Positions 7,989 through 15,292 of a DNA stretch of 36,099 nt are shown piece after piece. Numbering within the stretch: position 1 is the first letter of the stretch; each line of letters begins with the position of its first letter. The DNA lies in assembly GCA_017397695.1 (NCBI GenBank), contig JAFQIF010000157.1:1-36099 (forward strand). The letters run 5' to 3'. The position numbers and the translations under genes were made by a program. Source of the stretch: Clostridia bacterium. GTDB lineage: Bacteria > Bacillota_A > Clostridia > Christensenellales > Aristaeellaceae. The notes beneath the pieces are model-generated. The model did no database searches. It was not told where the DNA came from and saw only the letters and a program-made list of their open reading frames with translations.

Positions 7989-8498
7989 TTATTCCTGATC
8001 CTGCTTTTCTTCCTGCTCGTCGTCTTCGGTTTCAACGATCTCCACAGGCGCCTGTTCAGTCTCAATCACGTGCTCTTCATCCTCGTCAGGCGCAGCCATC
8101 GCGGCCTTTTGGCTGAGCTGCATCTCCTGATTTTCCTTCTCGAAGCTCACGCCCACCACATGCAGATCAACCTTTTCCACATGCAGACCGGTCATGGACT
8201 CGATGGACTTACGCACATTCTCCTGCGCATTGCGGCCCACCTTCTGAATCGGCATACCGTAATCGACGGTCACGCTGACGTCGACATTGACGTCGCCGTT
8301 TTCCATATCCACACGAACGCCACGCGGGGTTCTTCCCTTGCCGATAATACCGGACATCGACGTTCCGCCGACAATACCGGAAATGCCTTCGACCTCTGTC
8401 GTCGCTACGCTGACGATGGTAGAAATGACTTCGTTGGCGTATGTGATCTGACCCTTGTCCTGATCTTTTTCCATATCAATGGTCATGTTTTCGCTCAT
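7989..8498 (-). CDS. asp23: Asp23/Gls24 family envelope stress protein
   Basis: Asp23/Gls24 proteins are abundant cytosolic proteins that form a layer under the membrane through AmaP. The 169 residues show GQITYANEVISTIVSVATTEVEGI (in parts: YANEVISTI and TEVEGI), GVRVDMENGDVNVDVSVTVDYG, PIQKVGRNAQENVRKSIESMTG and VEKVDLHVVGV, the full Asp23 domain. From about residue 130 the tail is strongly acidic (EDEEH, ETEDDEQEEK), like the AmaP tail. ATG at 8498 has a GGGAGGTG site; an open frame upstream is not used. A good promoter sits 29-57 bp upstream, so this starts a new transcription unit after spoIIIA. Confidence 0.93.
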   Translation of the reverse strand: MSENMTIDMEKDQDKGQITYANEVISTIVSVATTEVEGISGIVGGTSMSGIIGKGRTPRGVRVDMENGDVNVDVSVTVDYGMPIQKVGRNAQENVRKSIESMTGLHVEKVDLHVVGVSFEKENQEMQLSQKAAMAAPDEDEEHVIETEQAPVEIVETEDDEQEEKQDQE

Positions 8499-8526
8499 AT
8501 CAAGCACCTCCCTATGGTTATTCATT

Positions 8527-8555
8527 AGTATAACAGATTTTTGTCCACTGCACAA
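8527..8555 (-). promoter_or_regulatory. Sigma-A promoter before asp23
   Basis: On the minus strand TTGTGC (8555-8550) and TATACT (8532-8527) are 17 nt apart, in the 66-bp gap between spoIIIAH and asp23. It would allow asp23-amaP-DUF2273-nusB and the following genes to be expressed in vegetative cells independently of the sporulation operon. Confidence 0.7.
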
Positions 8556-8564
8556 TCTTCTCAT

Positions 8565-9074
8565 TCATTTTTTTGCAAGAATGATTTTGACCGCATCCGG
8601 TGAAACACCTGCATGAGAAGCCACTGCATCCATGATCCTCAGGCGATTTTTCTCGTTTTCAGCAATCTGCCAGGGTACAATGACGCTCAGAATCCTTTCC
8701 TCGCTAAGAATTGCAACCACATCCGAAAAGCCCATGCTGCACAGCAGCGTGCAAACGGACGCTTCTGTTTCCATGCGCTGGACAAGCGCTGCCATTTGTC
8801 TGAGTGCCTGATTGATCGTTTCGCTGTCGGCGCCCGGTTGATCAGCAATACTCTGAAGCTGCGCAAGCAGCGCTTCCCTCTTTTTCGCAAGGGCGTCTGC
8901 AGACTCGGCCAGCGACTGCGCAGAAAGCGCCTCCTGCGATATTGTCTGAACCGTCACCGGTACGCTCACCGCCTGAACTTCAGGCTTCGCCGCACCTGAA
9001 TATGCACTGAGCGTCAGCAATAGCAGCAGCGCCGCACAGCCAAAGCGGCGCATTTTTCTTTCCAGTTTTGTCAT
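8565..9074 (-). CDS. spoIIIAH: Stage III sporulation protein AH
   Basis: SpoIIIAH is a mother-cell membrane protein whose outer domain binds forespore SpoIIQ and forms a ring of the feeding-tube channel. The 169 residues have one N-terminal TM (about 10-27) and a soluble domain that begins with an alanine/glutamate-rich coiled segment (ESADALAKKREALLAQLQ) and ends with the ring-building fold: ASVCTLLCSMGFSDVVAIL and VSPDAVKIILAKK, matching SpoIIIAH endings. ATG at 9074 overlaps the spoIIIAG stop as ATGA, with GGAGGGTGGAA just upstream. It is the last gene of the operon. Shorter than the B. subtilis protein (about 218). Confidence 0.9.
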   Translation of the reverse strand: MTKLERKMRRFGCAALLLLLTLSAYSGAAKPEVQAVSVPVTVQTISQEALSAQSLAESADALAKKREALLAQLQSIADQPGADSETINQALRQMAALVQRMETEASVCTLLCSMGFSDVVAILSEERILSVIVPWQIAENEKNRLRIMDAVASHAGVSPDAVKIILAKK

Positions 9075-9460
9075 TTCCACCCTCCCACCGCTATGCTTAC
9101 GGACGCAGGAGCAACCCCCAGCAGCGCGCACAGCGCTTCACGCAGCTGCATTTCGACCAACGGATCGTCCGCCCCCTGCGCTACGGCAATCGCGCCGCAG
9201 GGAATCTCCTGGATCCTTTCCGCGGCGAAGCTTCCGCCGGATACCGCAACTTCACGCATCCGGATCGTTACCTCCACCCGCCCCGCACCTTCCATGGCCG
9301 ACAGCGTCCTACTCACCCTTCCCTCCAGCGGAAGCACCGGTTTTGCTCGCACCATACTCATGCATGCAGCAAGCAGCAGGCAGGCGGCAGCAAGCAGAAC
9401 CGGAGGCGTCAGCACGGCGCGCAGCCTCGAAAGGAAATCCCGCAAGCGCTCACCTTCCAT
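9071..9460 (-). CDS. spoIIIAG: Stage III sporulation protein AG (short form)
   Basis: SpoIIIAG forms a large ring in the intermembrane space between mother cell and forespore. Here it has only 129 residues (229 in B. subtilis). Seen: a TM at about 18-36, then LEGRVSRTLSAMEGAGRVEVTIRM (in parts LEGRVSRTL and GAGRVEVTI), a short linker, and GAIAVAQGADDPLVEMQL, REALCALLGVAPASVSI, the typical C-terminal SpoIIIAG core (V.AEGG.DP.V...I..A...LLG....I.V). The missing part corresponds to the insertion that makes the beta-triangle barrel in longer members. It lies 3 bp after spoIIIAF and overlaps spoIIIAH by 4 bp. Confidence 0.88.
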   Translation of the reverse strand: MEGERLRDFLSRLRAVLTPPVLLAAACLLLAACMSMVRAKPVLPLEGRVSRTLSAMEGAGRVEVTIRMREVAVSGGSFAAERIQEIPCGAIAVAQGADDPLVEMQLREALCALLGVAPASVSIAVGGWK

Positions 9461-9463
9461 CTT

Positions 9464-9673
9464 TTATTTCATCAGCGTCTGCAATATGCCATGGAGGTCC
9501 TGCTGCCCAGCAAGCGCCTGCACCAGGCCTTGACATCCATCAATCACCAGGTGCAGCATCAGCAGTCCGCCAACCATGCGCAGACCATCCGCCATGCGGT
9601 GATCGCCCATCGCCAGCTGCACAAGCGCGCACACAGCACACAGCGCACACAGCCGCGCAGTCAGCGTCATCAT
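9464..9673 (-). CDS. spoIIIAF: Minimal SpoIIIAF-like protein (two TM segments only)
   Basis: A 69-residue protein exactly in the spoIIIAF slot between spoIIIAE and spoIIIAG. Seen: a first hydrophobic helix (LTARLCALCAVCALVQLAMG) and a second (GLRMVGGLLMLHLVIDG), separated by DHRMAD. This fits the N-terminal hairpin of SpoIIIAF (helix, short turn, then a FV..ITGLLLI-like helix), but the outer soluble domain of about 130 residues is absent. The start ATG (9673) has GAGGGGG about 10 nt upstream, and the stop is followed three bases later by spoIIIAG, so the gene looks intact, not a fragment. Assignment depends on position and helix pattern. Confidence 0.72.
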   Translation of the reverse strand: MMTLTARLCALCAVCALVQLAMGDHRMADGLRMVGGLLMLHLVIDGCQGLVQALAGQQDLHGILQTLMK

Positions 9674-9688
9674 CTGGTTATTTCCCCC

Positions 9689-10840
9689 TCACCTGAGCAT
9701 CACAGTCAGATTGCCAACGAGCAGAATCTGTACGATGAGCAGAAAATACATCGTACCCACACAGAGCATCGTAATCAGAAAGAGCACAATCGTACGCGAA
9801 AAATCACCGATAGCCCGGATGATCTCTCCATCAGCGACGGGCTCGAGCAGCGCAGCGCTGAGCTTAAGGACAAAGACCGCACATAGTGTACGCATCATTG
9901 GTCCAAGAATGGCGCCGAGCAAGACGAGCACCGCCGTCACGCCAAGCGCGTTCTTTACGATCAACGTACATCCGACCAGCGTGTCCATGGTATCTGAAAA
10001 CATGCCGCCGACAACAGGCACGAAATTGTCTACTGCATATTTTGCCGCGCGAATCACCACGCCATCCAAGGACGCACTGCATACCCCCTGCAGCGACATT
10101 GCCCCCAAGAATACCGTAAAGCTGACGCCCAGAAGCCAGCAGACAATAGACCGCAGCAATTGCGCCATGCGCGTGAGATGTGCTCTGTCGGACAGGTGAT
10201 TGACCGCAGTGACCGCACAGGTACACATGACCAGGCGCAAAATCACTTCCCGCGAGAGAAACACCATGCTGCCCGACGCAGCAACAACCACCGGATGCAA
10301 AAATGCCGACGACGCATTTCCCCCCAACGCGGTAAGAAGCGTGAGCAGAATGGGCAGCAGCTTGTCCATACGCTGTGTCATGGTGGTAATCGTTTGCCTT
10401 GCATGCTCCAACTCGGAAAAGACCAATAGGAGCACCGGAATCAGAATCAAAACAAAGCATACGCTGCGCGAAAGGGATGCCAGATTCGCTCTGCTGGATG
10501 AAAGCATATGGACAAGCAGACTGGAAAGCAGAACCGGCAGCATGATCGAAAGCATCAGAACGCCTAAGCCAGAAAGCGCATCAAAAAAAGCGCTCAACAC
10601 ACCGGCAACCGCATCTTCCGCGGAAACCATCTCACCTGAGGCAAACCTGCGTACTACGGCTTCGATATCAAGCGGCTGCGCATAGCCGGGAATGCTCAAA
10701 TCGCCCATCCCGGAAAAATCCAGCCCGGCAATCACCTCATCGACGGCCGCCTGCAGCTTCTCATCCACATAGTCCTGCGCATGCCCAGTTGCAGGCCAGA
10801 AAAGCAGCAGCGCAAACAGCGCGAGCCACATGCGCATCAT
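9689..10840 (-). CDS. spoIIIAE: Stage III sporulation protein AE
   Basis: A polytopic membrane component of the SpoIIIA-SpoIIQ channel. The 383 residues begin with a signal peptide (MMRMWLALFALLLFW, likely cleavage near GHA-Q) and a short outer segment (DYVDEKLQAAVDEVIAGLDF), followed by about seven to eight TM segments. Family marks include SVCFVLILIPVLLLVFSE, LLPILLTLLTALGGNASSAF, LLGVSFTVFLGAMSLQGV, AAKYAVDNFVPVVGGMFSDTMDT and LKLSAALLEPVADGEI. The ATG at 10840 overlaps the spoIIIAD stop (ATGA). An upstream open frame to 10963 is a shadow. Length fits the family (about 400). Confidence 0.93.
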   Translation of the reverse strand: MMRMWLALFALLLFWPATGHAQDYVDEKLQAAVDEVIAGLDFSGMGDLSIPGYAQPLDIEAVVRRFASGEMVSAEDAVAGVLSAFFDALSGLGVLMLSIMLPVLLSSLLVHMLSSSRANLASLSRSVCFVLILIPVLLLVFSELEHARQTITTMTQRMDKLLPILLTLLTALGGNASSAFLHPVVVAASGSMVFLSREVILRLVMCTCAVTAVNHLSDRAHLTRMAQLLRSIVCWLLGVSFTVFLGAMSLQGVCSASLDGVVIRAAKYAVDNFVPVVGGMFSDTMDTLVGCTLIVKNALGVTAVLVLLGAILGPMMRTLCAVFVLKLSAALLEPVADGEIIRAIGDFSRTIVLFLITMLCVGTMYFLLIVQILLVGNLTVMLR

Positions 10841-11223
10841 TGCAGCACTTCCACTGCCATCTGCGTCAGCTCCATAAAGATCGGAACAGCAACCCCAAGA
10901 AGCGCAAGCCTTCCCAGAAACTCCGCTCGCGCCGCAATCGAAGGCGCATCCATATCCTGACATACCTGAACAGCCAATTGCGTAATGAGCACAATGCCCA
11001 CCGCCTTGAGCATAACCCGGTAGTACCTTGCCTCAAGCCCGAGCGCAGAAAGAAATGAACGAATGGTCTGCACGTATGCGCCCAGCTGCGGCAGCACTGC
11101 GCCCACCACCATGACACCGAACGCCACGGACAAAAGCCCCGCCGACTGCGGATGCATCTGTCTGAGCACCATGACCAGCACAGCCGCCAGCAGGCAAACG
11201 CCGATCAGACGAAGCCATTCCAC
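10837..11223 (-). CDS. spoIIIAD: Stage III sporulation protein AD
   Basis: A small membrane protein of the SpoIIIA complex. The 128 residues have four hydrophobic helices and the family marks AAVLVMVLRQMHPQSAGLLS, YYRVMLKAVGIVLITQLAVQVCQDM, RAEFLGRLALLGVAVPIFM. The start is the GTG at 11223, with GAGGTG six bases upstream; an ATG frame to 11280 would run into spoIIIAC and is not needed. Typical SpoIIIAD is about 130 residues. It starts 10 bp after the end of spoIIIAC and overlaps spoIIIAE by 4 bp. Confidence 0.93.
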   Translation of the reverse strand: MEWLRLIGVCLLAAVLVMVLRQMHPQSAGLLSVAFGVMVVGAVLPQLGAYVQTIRSFLSALGLEARYYRVMLKAVGIVLITQLAVQVCQDMDAPSIAARAEFLGRLALLGVAVPIFMELTQMAVEVLQ

Positions 11224-11233
11224 AGCAGCCACC

Positions 11234-11431
11234 TCAATATAAGCCGAATATGCTCTTGACGTTGTTGAGCAGCTGGGCAATCAGATCCACCACCAGAAAC
11301 ATGACCACTGCCAGACCGGCCACTGAAGAAAGGACGGCAATATCATCCCGCCCAGCCCTTTGCAGCACCTGATTGACAGCAAAGATGAGAATGCCCACGC
11401 CTGCAATCTGAAACAGCAGATCAATATTCAT
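11234..11431 (-). CDS. spoIIIAC: Stage III sporulation protein AC
   Basis: A 65-residue protein with two TM segments (about 5-22 and 32-52). MNIDLLFQIAGVGILIFAVN, the polar turn QRAGRDDIAVLSSVAG and VVDLIAQLLNNVKSIF match SpoIIIAC almost end to end. It is a short membrane subunit of the engulfment channel. ATG has AGGAG nine bases upstream. It lies 15 bp after spoIIIAB and 10 bp before spoIIIAD. Confidence 0.96.
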   Translation of the reverse strand: MNIDLLFQIAGVGILIFAVNQVLQRAGRDDIAVLSSVAGLAVVMFLVVDLIAQLLNNVKSIFGLY

Positions 11432-11446
11432 ACAAGCCGACTCCTA

Positions 11447-11968
11447 CTAAATCAGAATGAGAAATACCGACGCACCAGCTGCCAGGCCGAGCGTGCGCAT
11501 CAGACAGACACGCCTGGAGCATTCCCTGGCAAGTTCTTCCTCCCGCATGCGCAGGCGCTCGTCTGCGCTGTCGATCAGACGAATCTGCTCCGGCAGGCCA
11601 GAACGTCCCAGTTCTGAAATCACGCCCTCAAACGCAGACCTGTCCTCCTCACTGAGCACGCCATAACCGGGAAAGTACGCACACTCGCCGGCAAACAGCA
11701 GCATCAGCTGTGGATTGGCACTCACGCGCAGCCGCTTTGCACAGCGATGCAGCAGGCGAGTCAGTTCCCTCTCTTGCGACGTCGCCCTCAGATCAATCCG
11801 CTCAAGCAAATCAGGCAGACCAGGCTGCTCATAGCGGATGATGCCGTTCATGCGCAGCAGGCATCTGCGCATAGCGCGAATCCAACGCACGCGCTGCTTC
11901 TCCCCGTCTGAAAGCAGAAATCCGATCGCGCTGACCGCAATCATTGCCATCATCGCCACATCCCACAT
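11447..11968 (-). CDS. spoIIIAB: Stage III sporulation protein AB
   Basis: A mother-cell membrane protein of the SpoIIIA complex with a fold like type II secretion protein GspF. The 173 residues start with a TM (VAMMAMIAVSAIGFLLS), continue with RWIRAMRRCLLRMNGIIRYEQPGLPDLLERI (in parts), a helical cytosolic domain with LFAGECAYFPGYGVLSEED, and end with a second TM (TLGLAAGASVFLILI), as in the family. The ATG at 11968 has GGGAGGGAG six bases upstream. A longer open frame to 12421 is a shadow of spoIIIAA. Its first 140 bp overlap spoIIIAA in another frame. Confidence 0.92.
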   Translation of the reverse strand: MWDVAMMAMIAVSAIGFLLSDGEKQRVRWIRAMRRCLLRMNGIIRYEQPGLPDLLERIDLRATSQERELTRLLHRCAKRLRVSANPQLMLLFAGECAYFPGYGVLSEEDRSAFEGVISELGRSGLPEQIRLIDSADERLRMREEELARECSRRVCLMRTLGLAAGASVFLILI

Positions 11969-12839
11969 GCTGCTCTCCCTCCCATTTTCTTCCCGCCGCA
12001 TCACACACACACTGCACGCAGCCGTGTCTGCCAAGCAAAACAATCCAATCGAATGTACCCGCTTCCAGCAACCTGCGAATCGGAGGTCGCCCCACCGCCT
12101 CAGACATGCTGCCTGCATGTGCCGTAAGCACCATTCCCACGCCGCAGCGCGCGGCATCGAGCACCGCATCCACATCCTCTGGCCTGCCAATCTCGTCAGC
12201 AGCGAGCACCTGCGGCGCCATTGAGCGCAAAAGCATGGGAAATGCCCACGCTTTTTCCACTCCGGCAAGCACATCCGCTGCACAGCGTGCACCACCAGCA
12301 AGCAGTTCCTCCCGCTCATCGGCAACGGCAACATGCAGTCCCCTTTCCTGCACAAGCCAGATGATCGCGTCTCGCAGGGCAGTCGTCTTCCCGCAGCCTG
12401 GTGCACCCAGCAGCAGCACACGTGAGGGCTTTCCTGTCTGATCGATCAAAAAAGAGCGAAAGCTGCGCGACGCATCGGGAACATGGCGCGAAATGCGGAT
12501 GCATACCGAAGAGACGGCGCCCATATGCATCCGCCCATCATCCCCACGGGCCATCCTGCCGCACACGCCTGCCCGATGTCCCTCCGGCAAAGGGATATAA
12601 CCCTCTGCCATCTGTGTTTCACAGCTATAAAGCGCATATGCGCTGAGCGCCGCAAGCACATCTTCCATATTCAATACGCAGGCAATTTGCTTTTTCTTTC
12701 CGCAGATGATCAATTCTACCGCCAGTCCGGCATATATTCGGATTTCCTCCAGCTGGCGCGCATCTTCCTCGTCCAGCTCTAGCAGCTTTTCTGCAAGCGC
12801 CTGCGGCAGTCTTCTGCAAAGCAAAGCCCGGTAAGACAT
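11829..12839 (-). CDS. spoIIIAA: Stage III sporulation protein AA (ATPase), with a C-terminal extension
   Basis: SpoIIIAA is a secretion-type ATPase thought to drive the SpoIIIA channel from the mother-cell cytosol. Seen: an N-terminal part with EGYIPLPEGHRAGVCGR (about 79-94), Walker A GAPGCGKT (145-152), VADEREELL, the Walker B-like VLAADEIGRPEDVDAV, and LTAHAGSMSEAVGRPPIRRLLEAGTFDWIVLL (in parts), all SpoIIIAA marks. The family usually ends around residue 300. Here residues 291-336 run on across the start of spoIIIAB and look like out-of-frame translation. Either the overlap is real or the natural stop was lost by a frameshift. The gene follows a strong terminator, and no sigma-E promoter could be fitted in the 35 bp left. 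Confidence 0.93.
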   Translation of the reverse strand: MSYRALLCRRLPQALAEKLLELDEEDARQLEEIRIYAGLAVELIICGKKKQIACVLNMEDVLAALSAYALYSCETQMAEGYIPLPEGHRAGVCGRMARGDDGRMHMGAVSSVCIRISRHVPDASRSFRSFLIDQTGKPSRVLLLGAPGCGKTTALRDAIIWLVQERGLHVAVADEREELLAGGARCAADVLAGVEKAWAFPMLLRSMAPQVLAADEIGRPEDVDAVLDAARCGVGMVLTAHAGSMSEAVGRPPIRRLLEAGTFDWIVLLGRHGCVQCVCDAAGRKWEGEQHVGCGDDGNDCGQRDRISAFRRGEAARALDSRYAQMPAAHERHHPL

Positions 12840-12862
12840 CGTGCATCACTTCCCATCAACAG

Positions 12863-12891
12863 AAAAAACGCAGAGCTTTATCGCTCTGCGT
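12863..12891 (-). terminator. Terminator after thiI
   Basis: On the minus strand a perfect 9-bp stem ACGCAGAGC/GCTCTGCGT with a GATAAA loop is followed by six T. It separates thiI from spoIIIAA. Confidence 0.93.
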
Positions 12892-12926
12892 TCATGATAT
12901 GTTTGATCGTCCTGTTTTAGCCCTGA

Positions 12927-14075
12927 TCAGCCAACTTCCACGATTTCCGTACCCTCGACTGCGGCAGCAATAAGCGCCTCAGAATCGAGCTTCTCCTCCG
13001 CTTTGCGAACCAGCTCTTTGCGCGGATGGGTTGCCGGATGCTTGGGCGTAAAGACGGTACAGCAATCTTCATACGGCAGGGACGAGGTTTCCATCGTGCC
13101 GATCCTCTCGGCGCGCTCGATAATCTCGCTCTTATCCATGCCTACACACGGACGGAAAACCGGCATACTCACCACTTCGTCCGTACAGCCCAGCGCCTCC
13201 ATCGTCTGGCTGGCAACCTGGCCGATGGATTCGCCGGTAATAAGCGCCTGTGCGCCATCCTTTCGGGCAAGGATTTCTGCAATACGCATCATATAACGGC
13301 GCATGATCAGCGTGGTAAAGTTCTCAGGACACTTCTCGTGAATCTGCATCTGGATTTCGGTAAACGGCACGACATACACGCGCATCTTGCCGCAATACTC
13401 GCTGAGAATCCGGGCCAGCTCCAGCACCTTTTCCCTGGCACGCTCGCTGGTATACGGGAAGGAATGATAATGCACGCAGCACAGCTCGACGCCGCGCTTG
13501 GCAATCATAAATCCGGCCACCGGGCTGTCAATGCCGCCGGAAAGCAGCAGGCAAGCCTTGCCGTTGGTGCCCATGGGCATGCCGCTGACGGCCATCGTGC
13601 GATCCACCGACAGGTAAGCCATGCCGCGGATTTCAATGGTGATCTCGTGATCCGGGTTATTGACATCAACAGACAGATGCGGCACGTGCTCCAGAATATA
13701 GCCGCCGGCCTCGCGCATAATCGCCGGAGAATCCAGCGGATAACGCTTATCGGAACGCTTGGCCAGCACCTTGAACGTGCCGGTCTTGACCTCCATCATC
13801 CTGGCGGCCTGCGCGCAGATCGCCTCGAAATTGTCCTTTTCCATTTCCACAGCCGGGCTGACGGAATGCACACCGAACACGCGGCTCACGCGGCGGATCG
13901 CTTCATCCTGATCGGTATAGTCAGACACGTAAATGCGGCCGTCACTCAGCCACACATGACCGTGCACTTCCTGCACTACCAGCTTGACATGATCCACCAG
14001 CTTGCGCAGGAAAAACGGACGATTCTGTCCCTTGAGAAACACCTCGCCGTAGCGAACCAGCAGAATCTCCCTCAC
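12927..14075 (-). CDS. thiI: tRNA 4-thiouridine synthase ThiI
   Basis: ThiI adenylates uridine 8 of tRNA and inserts sulfur taken from a cysteine desulfurase. The 382 residues start with MREILLVRYGEVFLKGQN (N-terminal ferredoxin-like domain), continue with a THUMP domain (about 60-165), the PP-loop LLLSGGIDSPVAGFMIAKRG (about 175-194), the ITGESIGQVASQTMEAL stretch, and PYEDCCTVFTPKHP, which holds the conserved cysteine. No rhodanese domain is present, the short form common in Bacillota. The partner desulfurase gene ends two bases upstream. A few bases of spacing plus a terminator mark a two-gene operon. Confidence 0.96.
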   Translation of the reverse strand: MREILLVRYGEVFLKGQNRPFFLRKLVDHVKLVVQEVHGHVWLSDGRIYVSDYTDQDEAIRRVSRVFGVHSVSPAVEMEKDNFEAICAQAARMMEVKTGTFKVLAKRSDKRYPLDSPAIMREAGGYILEHVPHLSVDVNNPDHEITIEIRGMAYLSVDRTMAVSGMPMGTNGKACLLLSGGIDSPVAGFMIAKRGVELCCVHYHSFPYTSERAREKVLELARILSEYCGKMRVYVVPFTEIQMQIHEKCPENFTTLIMRRYMMRIAEILARKDGAQALITGESIGQVASQTMEALGCTDEVVSMPVFRPCVGMDKSEIIERAERIGTMETSSLPYEDCCTVFTPKHPATHPRKELVRKAEEKLDSEALIAAAVEGTEIVEVG

Positions 14076-14077
14076 AA

Positions 14078-15229
14078 TTATCTCCTCCTGTATTTGGCAA
14101 GCAGCGCGGCCATTTGTGCCATCTGCGCCGCCGTTTCGTTCATCTCTTCCATCGTATTAAACAGGCCCATGCTGATACGGACCGTTCCATCCGCCTGTTC
14201 ACCCGTCAGGCCCATGGCGCGCAGCGTAGCGCTCACCTTCTGCTTATGCGAAGCGCACGCAGAGCCGGTAGACACCAGGATACCCACTCCCTCGAGCGCG
14301 TTACGCATCACCTCGCCGCGCACGCCATCGAACGACACGCTGAGGATATGCGGCGCGCTGTCTGCCTCATCGGGCAAGGGACCATTCACACGAATGCCGT
14401 CAATCGCAGAGAGCGCATTCCACAGATGAGCCTTAACAGAACGCATCTTGGCAAGCGCTTCCTTCCGGGCCGCCATTTCCTCAACAGCCTTGCCAAGGCC
14501 GAGAATTGCAGGGGCATTATACGTACCCGAACGCAGATTCCGCTCCTGTCCGCCGCCCGTTGCCTGCGCCGCAAGCCGTACGCCTTTCCTTACCACCAGC
14601 GCACCCACGCCCTTTGGGCCATGAATCTTATGACCGCTGAGCGCATACATGTCCACGCCCATTTTTCCCATATGCATCGGCACGCGCATAAAGCCCTGCA
14701 CGCCATCGACATGAACGACAACTTTCGGATTCTTTTCGTGCGCCAGACGTGAAAGCCGCTCAATGGGCTGAATTGCGCCGGTCTCATTGCTCACCTGCAT
14801 GCAGGATACCAATGCGGTATTTTCATCAATGATATTCCGCGCCGCATCCAGATCGATCACGCCTCGGCTGTCAATGGGCAGCACGCGCACCTCATGACCG
14901 AGCTTCTCCACGCGGCGGATCGTATCGGATACCGCCGGATGCTCAATCGCGCTGCAGACAAAATTCGCTTTGCCATGCAATGTTTCGGCATAACCCAGAA
15001 TCGCAAGATTATCGCTCTCCGTACCGCCGCCGGTAAAGATGACTTCATCCTCCCTGGCGCCAAGCTGAGCGGCGATCACCTTGCGGCATGCGCGCATATC
15101 ACGATCCACATCCACCGCCGGCTTGTATGCGGCGGAAGGATTGAACCAGTTTTCCCGCATGCAGTTGGTCATCACATCGATGACGCTGTCAAACGGTCGC
15201 GTCGTCGCGCTGTTATCCAGATAAATCAA
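14078..15229 (-). CDS. Cysteine desulfurase (NifS/IscS-like, ThiI partner)
   Basis: Removes sulfur from cysteine with pyridoxal phosphate and passes the persulfide to a carrier. The 383 residues show YLDNSATTRP at the start, TGGGTESDNLAI (67-78), SAIEHPAV with the PLP-stacking histidine (97), ALSGHKIHGPKG with the PLP lysine K201, and STGSACAS with active cysteine C325 in the short group-II-like loop. The start is TTG at 15229, with GAGGGG eight bases upstream. Placement directly before thiI suggests a dedicated role in 4-thiouridine synthesis (NifZ type), not general Fe-S assembly; no iscU or suf gene is nearby. Confidence 0.94.
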   Translation of the reverse strand: MIYLDNSATTRPFDSVIDVMTNCMRENWFNPSAAYKPAVDVDRDMRACRKVIAAQLGAREDEVIFTGGGTESDNLAILGYAETLHGKANFVCSAIEHPAVSDTIRRVEKLGHEVRVLPIDSRGVIDLDAARNIIDENTALVSCMQVSNETGAIQPIERLSRLAHEKNPKVVVHVDGVQGFMRVPMHMGKMGVDMYALSGHKIHGPKGVGALVVRKGVRLAAQATGGGQERNLRSGTYNAPAILGLGKAVEEMAARKEALAKMRSVKAHLWNALSAIDGIRVNGPLPDEADSAPHILSVSFDGVRGEVMRNALEGVGILVSTGSACASHKQKVSATLRAMGLTGEQADGTVRISMGLFNTMEEMNETAAQMAQMAALLAKYRRR

Positions 15230-15244
15230 GCTGTTTTCCCCTCA

Positions 15245-15282
15245 CAAAAAGAATCTCCAGTACGGCCAGGCCATGCTGGAGA
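15245..15282 (-). terminator. Terminator after the two-TM protein gene
   Basis: On the minus strand a 7-bp stem TCTCCAG/CTGGAGA encloses a GGCC-rich inner hairpin and is followed by TTCTTTTT. It ends the 15293-15823 gene just before the desulfurase gene. Confidence 0.75.
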
Positions 15283-15292
15283 GAATACTTCG

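Noticed and set aside
11969..12421. N-terminal extension of SpoIIIAB
   Set aside because: It is spoIIIAA read in another frame; GGGAGGGAG before 11968 marks the real start.
13026..14429. 467-codon plus-strand open frame
   Set aside because: It is antisense to thiI and the desulfurase gene, both of which have full family motifs. The His/Arg-rich translation is a shadow typical of this GC content.
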